Origin: Gordonia sp. (in: high G+C Gram-positive bacteria)
Lineage (GTDB): Bacteria > Actinomycetota > Actinomycetes > Mycobacteriales > Mycobacteriaceae
Reading direction: 5' to 3'
Assembly: GCA_030152405.1 (NCBI GenBank)
Contig: JASLJL010000136.1
Span: 1-6,595 of the forward strand
Length of the DNA stretch: 6,595 nucleotides
Below the pieces are notes generated by a model. The model searched no databases. It saw nothing but the letters and a program-made list of their open reading frames with translations, and had not been told where the DNA came from. The translations under genes and the position numbers were made by a program. Shown one piece after another: positions 1 through 6,253 of the stretch (positions within the stretch are counted from its first letter, which is position 1; each line of letters starts with the position of its first letter).

Positions 1-587
1 ATCAGCGGCACCGACTTCCGGGTGGTCACGTCGAAATACTGCAGGTCGCTGTCGGTGTCGGCGTCGAACGGGAACGCGTAGGTGAAGCCTCGGCGGTCAG
101 GGACTTCGACAGCGCCTTTCGCATCGTCGAACTGCACCTCCGACGTTCCTCCGGACGGCTCCGCCGTCGCCCGATCGATGCTCACGCGGTCGATCGTCGC
201 GGCCAATGTCTGCTCGGAGCACACGTCCTTCGCCCTCACCGACTTGCCGTCGACGAGATAGTGGTCCACCCCGAGGGAGGTGCCCGCCTGCAGAGTCACG
301 TCGTCGGCGTCCGACGGCTGCACCACCACGACTCGCCTGCGCTGCTGCACCTGGGCCTGGAGGACGCGCGCCTTCGGAGCGTCGAGTGAGCACCTGTCGA
401 AGACCGTCGAGCCGTCGGATCCGTCGGCCACCCAGGTCGCGTCGACGTCCAACGGAATGGCCCGCATCCGATCGCCGACGACGGGCCCGATCGCGATAGC
501 CGCCGCGACCAGCAGCGCGCCCAGGAAGAACGAGGTCGGTGCGAGGAGATCCCGCGTCCGGAATCGCGGAGTGGGAGTCTGGGCCAT
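1..587 (-). CDS. pgfA: DUF3068 / PgfA (PorA-family) envelope protein, partial (C-terminus off window)
   Basis: Only the first 195 residues are present; the gene runs off the left edge with no stop. The ATG is at 587-585 and gives MAQTPTPRFRTRD, then one hydrophobic helix at about 17-37 (FFLGALLVAAAIAIGPVVG) and an extracytoplasmic domain. Features I recognise from DUF3068 are IPLDVDATWVADG (44-56), VFDRCSLD (62-69), DVTLQAGTSL (96-105), VPDRRGFTYAFPFD (162-175) and a following FDVTT. Cys66 and Cys123 could form a disulfide. Known for the family (from memory): Rv0227c/MSMEG_0317 (PgfA) interacts with MmpL3, binds trehalose monomycolate and affects polar growth; the corynebacterial homologue NCgl2760 affects lipomannan/lipoarabinomannan maturation. 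Full members usually end in a second membrane helix, which is not visible here. It is divergent from the acyltransferase, as in mycobacteria and corynebacteria. No Shine-Dalgarno is visible; a leaderless start is likely. The family call is firm; the exact function is inferred by homology and gene order. Confidence 0.88.
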   Translation of the reverse strand, partial: MAQTPTPRFRTRDLLAPTSFFLGALLVAAAIAIGPVVGDRMRAIPLDVDATWVADGSDGSTVFDRCSLDAPKARVLQAQVQQRRRVVVVQPSDADDVTLQAGTSLGVDHYLVDGKSVRAKDVCSEQTLAATIDRVSIDRATAEPSGGTSEVQFDDAKGAVEVPDRRGFTYAFPFDADTDSDLQYFDVTTRKSVPL

Positions 588-625
588 GGGTCGACGGTAC
601 CGGTGCGGATACATTGGGTCGGGAG
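588..625. promoter_or_regulatory. Compact divergent promoter region between pgfA and tmaT
   Basis: Only 38 bp separate two divergent start codons. On the minus strand TACCGT (599-594) fits a TANNNT -10 element and lies exactly 6 bp before the pgfA ATG, which would place transcription start at the A of the ATG. Seventeen bp further upstream is CCGACC (622-617), which shares the GAC core of TTGACA. On the plus strand TACATT (610-615) is the best -10 candidate, ending 10 bp before the tmaT ATG at 626 and giving a very short leader. Its -35 would fall in the first bases of pgfA and resembles the consensus poorly. The two predicted promoters overlap, so their firing may be mutually exclusive. Motifs are read by eye. 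Confidence 0.4.
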
Positions 626-1780
626 ATGAACGGCACACCGGCGGCGAGGCGAACCTTCTACCCGCAGCTCGAGGGCATGCGGGCGGTCGCTGCGCTCGGC
701 GTTCTCACGACTCACGTGGCGTTTCAGACGCTCTCTCTCCACTGGCCGGTCCTCGGCCCGGTTCTCGGCCGGCTCGATCTGGCGGTCGCACTCTTCTTCG
801 CACTCAGCGGGTTCCTGTTGTGGCGGCCGTATGCACGGGCCGCGCGAGGAGACGCATCGCGGCCTGCGGTCAGACGCTATCTGCGGCACCGGTTCGTCCG
901 CATCTGGCCGATCTACGCCGTGGTGGTGGTTCTGGTGCTGCTGCTCCTGCCGCAGGCTCGTGGGGCGTCGGCCACCGTGTGGATCGCGAATCTGACCCTC
1001 ACCCAGGTGTTCGTCCCCCTGACCCTCGCGCCCGGTCTCACCCAGATGTGGAGTCTGTCCGTCGAAGTGGCGTTCTACCTGCTTCTGCCCCTCATCGGGT
1101 ACGCGTTCAGCCGCCTGCGCGGACCGACCGCCCGACTCCGCGTGCCGGTGATCCTCGCGGTGGCGGTGCTCAGTCTCGGGTGGACGTGGCTGGGTCACCT
1201 CCTGACGTTGCCTGCCGGCGTCGAGACGCAGAACTGGGTGTTCGGCCACCTTCCGTGGTTCGCCGCCGGTCTGGTCCTCGCCGAGATCGCCGCGTCCGGC
1301 GCCTCGGTGCGGTGGTCGTCGAACCGGCCGCTGATGCTCCTGGTGTTCGTCGTCGCTTACGGGCTGGCGTGCACGCCCATCGCCGGGCCGGTCGGACTCG
1401 CGCCGACGACCGACCTCCAGTTCGCCGCGAAGATACTGCTCGGCGGCGTCGGCGCCTATGCGATCCTCGCGCCGCTCGTGCTGAGCGACGGACGTTTCCG
1501 ATTCCTCGAATCGCGGGTCATGGCCGCGCTGGGCCGTTGGTCGTACGGCATCTTCGTCTGGCACGTCGCCGTGCTGACCGCAGTGTTCGGTCTCTTCGGG
1601 ATCGTCCCGTTCGACGGACACTTCACCGCCGTCTGGTTGCTGACGGTCGCCATCACCGTGCCGGTGTCCGCTGCGGGTTACGCCTTCGTCGAGGAGCCCT
1701 GCCGACGTGCGCTCGCACGTCGAGAGGCGACGAGAGCCGATGCAGCGGCCGCCGAGACCGCGCTCACCGCGGCCAGCTGA
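626..1780 (+). CDS. tmaT: Acyltransferase family 3 membrane protein, TmaT-like (trehalose monomycolate acetyltransferase)
   Basis: This 384-residue protein is a multi-pass acyltransferase-3 (OafA/NodX-type) enzyme. The family signature is clear: FYPQLEGMRAVAALGVLTTH gives Arg19 and His30 (the R-X10-H motif at the first helix), followed by LDLAVALFFALSGFLLWRPY (50-69), RHRFVRIWPIY (87-97), MWSLSVEVAFYLLLP (141-155) with Glu147, LGRWSYGIFVWHV (302-314) and a terminal FVEEPCRR (354-361). About ten hydrophobic helices are apparent. An upstream in-frame start at 539 is rejected because it adds 29 polar residues and overlaps pgfA. No spaced Shine-Dalgarno is seen; GGGAG directly abuts the ATG. Position next to the DUF3068 gene matches Rv0227c/Rv0228 and NCgl2760/NCgl2759. 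NCgl2759 is TmaT, which acetylates trehalose monomycolate before MmpL-mediated export (from memory). The family is certain; the TmaT assignment rests mainly on gene order. The last 103 bp overlap aftD antiparallel. Confidence 0.85.
   Translation: MNGTPAARRTFYPQLEGMRAVAALGVLTTHVAFQTLSLHWPVLGPVLGRLDLAVALFFALSGFLLWRPYARAARGDASRPAVRRYLRHRFVRIWPIYAVVVVLVLLLLPQARGASATVWIANLTLTQVFVPLTLAPGLTQMWSLSVEVAFYLLLPLIGYAFSRLRGPTARLRVPVILAVAVLSLGWTWLGHLLTLPAGVETQNWVFGHLPWFAAGLVLAEIAASGASVRWSSNRPLMLLVFVVAYGLACTPIAGPVGLAPTTDLQFAAKILLGGVGAYAILAPLVLSDGRFRFLESRVMAALGRWSYGIFVWHVAVLTAVFGLFGIVPFDGHFTAVWLLTVAITVPVSAAGYAFVEEPCRRALARREATRADAAAAETALTAAS
1678..1780. other. Antiparallel coding overlap of tmaT and aftD 3' ends
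   Basis: The aftD stop (TAA, complement of 1678-1680) lies inside tmaT, whose TGA is at 1778-1780, so 103 bp code on both strands. On the plus strand this stretch encodes the conserved FVEEPCRR end of the acyltransferase and an Ala-rich tail. On the minus strand it encodes the last part of the final AftD helix and a basic tail (SRRASARRQGSSTKA). Both readings look genuine, since one carries a family motif and the other completes a transmembrane helix. The two transcripts must therefore be complementary over at least this stretch. Confidence 0.85.
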
Positions 1781-4700
1781 GGGACCACGCCGTATCCGGC
1801 GTAGGCGCTGCCGGAATGCCACGGCCCCGTCGCCAGTGCGACGGTCGCGATCGACATGGCCGTGAATGTCGTGACGACCCGGGCGGCCGGGGTCAGGCGA
1901 GTGACGACCAGCCCGGTGATCAGCGCCGCGAGGGCGCCCCACGGGCCGGTGAGCAGCCAGGCGGCGCCGAGCGCGGCGGCCGATGTTCCGGCGATCTGGC
2001 TGCGGCGCACTGCAGTCGATGAATCCGCGGGGTGACCTCGACCGTCCGCGCCGAAGTTCGCCGTCGGCTCGCCCACCTCGGAACGGCCGCGCGAGGCGGT
2101 CGTGCGAGAGGCCGCGATCGGGAAGAACGCGACGAGGAACAGGGCGGCGGTCAGGATCAGGCCGATGAGGAGCACCCACCGGTACGGGGTGTCGAGGTCG
2201 AAGGTCAGGGCGACGGTGCCGGAGGCCCCGGCGGGCACGATCCAGCCCTGTTGCCAGCCGTTCACGACGACGGGGTCCAGGTCGACGTCGTTCAACCGGG
2301 CGTGCCAGCCGGCGTTGGTGCTCTCCGGGACCGACAGCACACGCGCGCTCGGCGCGGCGTCGACGGGCACCTCGCGATCGGTGACGTCCCAGCGTCCGGT
2401 GGCCGCGGGAACGCTCGCGCCGACGGTGTCGCCGCCGGCTCGGAGTTCGACGGAGTCGACGGTGAACGCGTCCCCGGGATTCACCGACACCTCCTGCTCA
2501 CCGTCGGTCAGGTGAACGGCCGGGCCGGGGCAGGGGATCGCGAGCACCGGGTCGCCGTCGCGGAGGGCGCGCGCGGTCGTCGACACCTGCAGCCGGTGGA
2601 TCGTGCCGCCCGCCGACAACCCGAGGCCGAGCGGCCCCTGCGGATCGGTGTCGCAGCCGATGGTGATCGGACGGTCGAGGTCGGGAACGGCGTCGGGGCC
2701 GGACGGCAGGACGGCTATCTCGGCGATGCCTGCGGGGGAGCGCCTGGCGAATCCGAGGTCGTTGACGTCGATGAGGTCGGATGTGTCGTCGATCGTGATG
2801 TCGATCTGATCGGTGCGGGCGGAGGTGAGCCGGACGATCCCGTCGCGCCCGACCGTCGCCTTCTGCTTGCCGGTCCCGAGATCGACGGTCACCTTCGTCG
2901 GAGTCGCGGGATAGGCGCCCGGTCCGGTGATCTTGAGCGACGTCACCTCGCGGACCTGCGGCAAGTGCACTGTCAGCCGTGGCCGTGGAGCCTTCGTGCG
3001 TCCGCTCGTCAACGGCGTCTCGGGGGCGGTCCAGACGGTTGTCGGATCGCCGTCGACGGCGGCTGCGGCGTTGCCACGCGGATCGGCGACATTCGACGGG
3101 CCCTCGGCGGTGACCGCGCCCGGCGTCGTCAGCAGGTCGGAGAGCGCGCCGCCGGACTTGGGACGCAGGATCACCCGAGGTGTCACGTCGGTCGCTGCAG
3201 GCACCGACAACGTGCGCCCGAAGACGCCAGGCGTCTCAGCGTCCATCCCGAGGGCGGGTGCGCAGCGGATCCGGTCGGCCGCGTCGACGCATTCGGCGCG
3301 CGACCCCAGTTCGTTGGACAACACCCATCCGCTCACCCGGTCCGCGGTGTCGGCGGTCGGAAGAACCACCCGATGCCGGATCGAGTAGTCGAGGCCGGAG
3401 CCGGCGTCGGACAGTGCGACGTCGGCGATCGCGAACTGATTGCCGCCGGAACCGTTCGCGGTGGCGATTGCCCGGATCTGCACGTGCTTGGTCGGTCCGG
3501 ACGGGGCCACGATCCGGACGGGGACGCCGGGTTCCACGCCGGACGCCACGGTGCTGCCGGTGTCCGTGGTGATCAGCAGCGCCGACACGTCGGCGCCGAG
3601 CGCCTTCGCGGTGGTCACGGTGAGCGCGAGGTCACGATGCTCCTCGGTGAAGTCGAGCGACAACCACCGCCCGACCGCCGACTCGAGGCCGCGGCTCACC
3701 CACGCGGTGTGCGGGTTCCCGTCGAATGCCGCCGCCGTCGACGACGCGGGTGAAGTCTGACCCGGTTGGGTGGCGTCGGCCGCCGAGCCCGACGATGAGA
3801 CTCGAACCTCTCCCGGACGGTTGTTCAGGAGCCATTGGCCGTGGACGAGAGATGCTCCGTCGACCGGATAGTCGGGCGCCGCGTTCTTCGTCAGACGCGG
3901 ATCGCCCGCCGATCGGATCGCGGACGAGTGGTCGTCGACGCGACCGAAGTCCACCTCTCGGTCGACGGGAGTGTCGGTGACGATCACGCCGGGACCGTCG
4001 CCCACACCGGCTCGACGGGCGTCCGCGGTCAGGAGCGCGGTGCCGAGCGCGGGACGACCGTCGCGCACTCGTGCCTCGTCGACCGCGGCGAGTGCCTCTG
4101 GTCCGCCGGACACTCGTGGGATGGAATCGATCGGAGTGAGAAGCGGTCCCGTGCCGCGTGCGGCGCCGACGCGATAGACGGTGATCGCGGGCATCGCCGG
4201 TCGCAGACCGTCGTCGACGACCACGCCGGGGACTGTCGGGGGCGCCACCTGCGGGCCGAAACGGGCGGCGACGCTGATACCGGGGGAACGTCGCAGGGCG
4301 TCGGCGACGACGAGAGGCCGGGCCGATCGGGACGTCGCGGGGTCGAGATCGGCGCGCAGGACGACGTACCCGATCCCCTGGGCGGTCAGCGTGTCGGCGA
4401 GCGCCGCCGAGCCGCGGCCCGACACGAGGTCTCGTTGCACGGAGTCCATTGCTCGAATCGCACCAGGCGGCGTGAGCGGGATGGCGTCGCGGACCGCCCA
4501 CGGTGTGGAGCTCAACGACTGCAGCGGCTCGTCGCGCGTGAGACCCCAGAGCTGATCGGCGAACGGCGCGCCAGGCGTCACGAGCGTCCGTACGCCTTGG
4601 GCGTTCGCGTCGAGCCAATCGGCGGTCTGCTGCCAATAGTCGGGGATCGCCCGGTAGCTCGACGCCGGTGCGAGCCCACCGGTCCACGCCAGCGAACCCG

Positions 4701-5913
4701 CGCCGAACACCGCGGTCACGACGACCATCGCCGCGGCGGTCGACCGGCTCGCCGACGAGACCCGCAGCGGGACGCGCGCCAGCAGGTGAGCGACTCCCAT
4801 CACCAGGGGGAGACGGACGAGCGGATCGAACTTGTGAACGTTGCGCAGTGCCGCTCCGCCGCCGTCGAGGAAGGTCCGGACGGTCTCCGAGACGGGGGAC
4901 CCGAGCGCGCCCGGATACCCGAGACACATGGCGAGCAGCCCGAGGACGAGCAGGGCGAGCCAACGCCCGCGGTACGGCATGGCGCGCATCGTCAGACCTG
5001 CGAGACCGGCCGCCGCGAGTACCCCTGTCGCGATGACCGCCGAGGCCTCGGAGACGACGACCGCGCCGGCCGCGCGTTCGCCGGAGACGAACGGGGTCCA
5101 GGATGACGTCCCGCGCAGTACTTCGGTGAGGGACGTCCACTCGGTCGTGACCTGCGACGACTCGATGAAATCGAGGAAGGGCGGTGAGACCCGCGACAGC
5201 ATCAGCAGGGGGACCAGCCACCACAGGCACGCCGCACCCAGCCCGAGCGCCCACCACCCGCCGAACGCCAATCCGTCGCGGCGGCGCCCGCGGGCCGCAG
5301 TTGCGAACGCCCACCACACCACGGCGACGCTCACCGCAGCGAGCGTCGCGACGGCGTTCACGGCACCCATCAACGCGACCGCGCACGCCGACCGAGCGGC
5401 CTCCTGCCACATCGGGCGAGTCGACCGCGGTCGTGCGGTCAGCACCCGTGCCACCGGCAGCAGCACCCACGGCGCAAGCATCATCGGGAGCGTCTCCGAG
5501 GAGATGGTGCCGAGGGTCGTGATCACTCGGGGCGACGCGACGAACATCGCGGCGGCGATGAGGCGCGACCAGCGCGAGCCGACCCCGAGGGCCTCGGCCA
5601 GCCGGACGACGCCGATGAAACCGGCGCTGAGCAGCAGTGCCCACCAGAGACGCTGGATCACCCACGGCGGCAGATGGATCAGGTCGCCCAGTGCGAAGAA
5701 CGCGCCGTGGGGGAACAGGTAGCCGTACGCCTGATTCTGGATCTGACCCATCGGCATCGTCGGCGACCACAGGTGGGTGGCGCGTGCGAGGAAGCCGATC
5801 GGATCGGCGGTGAGGTCGAGTTTGGTGTCCGGAGAGATGCGGCCGGGCGCCTGCCAGAACGACAGGAGGGTGAAGACGACGGCGACGACGTACGTGCCGC
5901 GGCGCGTCAGCAC
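1678..5913 (-). CDS. aftD: AftD, alpha-(1->3)-arabinofuranosyltransferase (GT-C membrane enzyme with CBM-like domains)
   Basis: A complete 1411-residue protein, close to the roughly 1400 of mycobacterial AftD. Members of this family transfer arabinofuranose from decaprenyl-phosphoryl-arabinose to make alpha-1,3 branches in arabinogalactan and lipoarabinomannan, on the outer face of the inner membrane. The N-terminal GT-C part spans about 1-412 with roughly ten hydrophobic helices. The first outer loop reads GRISPDTKLDLTADP (24-38), with Asp29 and Asp33 as candidate catalytic or metal-binding acids by GT-C analogy. A large periplasmic region (about 413-1244) holds two discoidin/CBM32-like signatures, AAFDGNPHTAWVS (728-740) and AAVDGDPTTVWTAP (951-964). 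A third beta-rich module ends in NAGWHARLNDVDLDP and GWQQGWIVPAG (1200-1229). Four or five helices follow (about 1245-1268 and 1308-1396), with a basic tail. Cys875/Cys884 and Cys1087/Cys1128 may pair. The start is GTG at 5913, four bases after the DUF2613 stop, without a Shine-Dalgarno, suggesting translational coupling. The final 33 codons and stop overlap tmaT. Confidence 0.93.
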   Translation of the reverse strand: MLTRRGTYVVAVVFTLLSFWQAPGRISPDTKLDLTADPIGFLARATHLWSPTMPMGQIQNQAYGYLFPHGAFFALGDLIHLPPWVIQRLWWALLLSAGFIGVVRLAEALGVGSRWSRLIAAAMFVASPRVITTLGTISSETLPMMLAPWVLLPVARVLTARPRSTRPMWQEAARSACAVALMGAVNAVATLAAVSVAVVWWAFATAARGRRRDGLAFGGWWALGLGAACLWWLVPLLMLSRVSPPFLDFIESSQVTTEWTSLTEVLRGTSSWTPFVSGERAAGAVVVSEASAVIATGVLAAAGLAGLTMRAMPYRGRWLALLVLGLLAMCLGYPGALGSPVSETVRTFLDGGGAALRNVHKFDPLVRLPLVMGVAHLLARVPLRVSSASRSTAAAMVVVTAVFGAGSLAWTGGLAPASSYRAIPDYWQQTADWLDANAQGVRTLVTPGAPFADQLWGLTRDEPLQSLSSTPWAVRDAIPLTPPGAIRAMDSVQRDLVSGRGSAALADTLTAQGIGYVVLRADLDPATSRSARPLVVADALRRSPGISVAARFGPQVAPPTVPGVVVDDGLRPAMPAITVYRVGAARGTGPLLTPIDSIPRVSGGPEALAAVDEARVRDGRPALGTALLTADARRAGVGDGPGVIVTDTPVDREVDFGRVDDHSSAIRSAGDPRLTKNAAPDYPVDGASLVHGQWLLNNRPGEVRVSSSGSAADATQPGQTSPASSTAAAFDGNPHTAWVSRGLESAVGRWLSLDFTEEHRDLALTVTTAKALGADVSALLITTDTGSTVASGVEPGVPVRIVAPSGPTKHVQIRAIATANGSGGNQFAIADVALSDAGSGLDYSIRHRVVLPTADTADRVSGWVLSNELGSRAECVDAADRIRCAPALGMDAETPGVFGRTLSVPAATDVTPRVILRPKSGGALSDLLTTPGAVTAEGPSNVADPRGNAAAAVDGDPTTVWTAPETPLTSGRTKAPRPRLTVHLPQVREVTSLKITGPGAYPATPTKVTVDLGTGKQKATVGRDGIVRLTSARTDQIDITIDDTSDLIDVNDLGFARRSPAGIAEIAVLPSGPDAVPDLDRPITIGCDTDPQGPLGLGLSAGGTIHRLQVSTTARALRDGDPVLAIPCPGPAVHLTDGEQEVSVNPGDAFTVDSVELRAGGDTVGASVPAATGRWDVTDREVPVDAAPSARVLSVPESTNAGWHARLNDVDLDPVVVNGWQQGWIVPAGASGTVALTFDLDTPYRWVLLIGLILTAALFLVAFFPIAASRTTASRGRSEVGEPTANFGADGRGHPADSSTAVRRSQIAGTSAAALGAAWLLTGPWGALAALITGLVVTRLTPAARVVTTFTAMSIATVALATGPWHSGSAYAGYGVVPQLAAVSAVSAAAASALVASRRASARRQGSSTKA
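1787..1802 (+). terminator. Short GC hairpin just after tmaT stop (possible weak terminator)
   Basis: ACGCCG-TATC-CGGCGT is a perfect 6-bp inverted repeat with a 4-base loop, starting 6 bp after the tmaT TGA and lying within aftD coding sequence. No T-run follows on either strand, so it is not a canonical intrinsic terminator. Its placement is suggestive for tmaT mRNA 3' end formation, but short GC inverted repeats are common at this base composition. Confidence 0.22.
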
Positions 5914-5917
5914 GCGG

Positions 5918-6121
5918 TCAGGAGTTGTCGTTGGCGGATCCGCCGCGCGTGCCGTACTCGACCGACCCCTGAACGAAGCCGTCCTGTCCGTTGACGCTGT
6001 TGACGTCGGTGGACGGCTTCGTCTCCGACGCGAGAACTCCGCCGAGGAACACGCCGCCGACGCCGACGATCACACCGGCGACCGCGGCGAGGGCACCATA
6101 GATCAATCGGTCGCGAACCAT
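5918..6121 (-). CDS. DUF2613-family small membrane/secreted protein
   Basis: A 67-residue protein with ATG at 6121-6119 and TGA at 5920-5918. It has a short basic start (MVRDRLIYG), one glycine- and valine-rich hydrophobic segment (about 8-31, ALAAVAGVIVGVGGVFLGGV) that could be a membrane anchor or a signal peptide with a possible cut after VLA, and a polar tail of about 36 residues carrying DGFVQGSVEYGTRGG (47-61). The tail motif and size match the DUF2613 family of actinobacterial small secreted proteins; the counterpart is Rv0236A, which also directly precedes aftD in M. tuberculosis (from memory). Function is unknown. The gap to the aftD GTG is four bases, so the two are almost certainly co-transcribed, which suggests an accessory role with AftD. 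No Shine-Dalgarno is visible; TACTTT lies 6 bp before the ATG. Confidence 0.8.
   Translation of the reverse strand: MVRDRLIYGALAAVAGVIVGVGGVFLGGVLASETKPSTDVNSVNGQDGFVQGSVEYGTRGGSANDNS
5933..5944. repeat. Perfect 12-bp palindrome near the DUF2613-aftD junction
   Basis: GGCGGATCCGCC is its own reverse complement. It encodes Gly-Gly-Ser-Ala near the end of the DUF2613 protein and lies 19 bases before the aftD GTG on the transcript. As RNA it could form only a 4-bp stem with a GATC loop. It may be chance or simple codon bias. Confidence 0.3.
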
Positions 6122-6133
6122 GAGGCCAAAGTA
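6122..6133 (-). promoter_or_regulatory. Candidate -10 element for a leaderless DUF2613-aftD transcript
   Basis: On the minus strand TACTTT (6133-6128) fits the TANNNT -10 pattern of actinobacterial housekeeping sigma factors. It is followed by six bases (GGCCTC) and then the ATG, so predicted transcription start coincides with the first base of the start codon. No convincing -35 hexamer is seen 16-19 bp upstream. This would be the main promoter for aftD. Confidence 0.45.
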
Positions 6134-6241
6134 CCATCTCGGCGGTGATCGCCCCGGATCGCGCGACGCCCCGGGCTCGGCTACTCGGACGATGCGGGTA
6201 CCCGGCGCGCATGTCGGTCGGGGCCCGCGGGTCGCGCGTGC

Positions 6242-6247
6242 GAGACT
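6242..6247 (+). promoter_or_regulatory. Candidate -10 element for leaderless lpqI
   Basis: GAGACT keeps the A at position 2 and T at position 6 of a NANNNT -10 element and is followed by exactly six bases (GTGGAC) before the lpqI ATG at 6254. There is no Shine-Dalgarno in the preceding bases and no clear -35. The spacing is the same as for pgfA and the DUF2613 gene, which is the main reason for listing it. Confidence 0.3.
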
Positions 6248-6253
6248 GTGGAC

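Larger units (their letters stand above)
6122..6253. other. Divergent intergenic region between the DUF2613 gene and lpqI
   Basis: This 132-bp GC-rich gap lies between two divergent starts. Besides the two -10 candidates at its ends it contains a perfect 10-bp palindrome, CGGGTACCCG (6195-6204), and a small inverted repeat, GGCG-GTGAT-CGCC (6140-6152). Either could be an operator half-site arrangement, but neither matches a regulator site I recognise. I see no small gene or RNA here. Confidence 0.4.

Noticed and set aside
539..625. Upstream in-frame start for tmaT at 539
   Set aside because: It would add 29 residues unlike the family N-terminus and overlap the pgfA start; the ATG at 626 places the R-X10-H motif at the usual distance from the N-terminus.
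280..2022. Plus-strand open frame of 580 codons across pgfA, tmaT and the aftD end
   Set aside because: It is an alternate frame of tmaT with Arg/Pro-rich composition; the tmaT frame carries all acyltransferase motifs.
296..2179. Minus-strand open frame of 627 codons covering tmaT
   Set aside because: It crosses three real genes and encodes charged low-complexity sequence; an antisense shadow.
2032..3753. Long plus-strand open frame (573 codons) opposite aftD
   Set aside because: Its product is a low-complexity Arg/Gly/Asp-rich sequence with no domain or membrane pattern, typical of a high-GC antisense shadow; the minus-strand reading gives recognisable AftD.
3835..5106. Plus-strand open frame of 423 codons opposite aftD
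   Set aside because: Arg/Gly/Asp-rich with no family features; explained by GC skew at third positions of aftD.
3632..5770. Minus-strand open frame of 712 codons in another frame of aftD
   Set aside because: Arg-rich, no hydrophobic helices or motifs, and entirely inside aftD on the same strand; a frame shadow.
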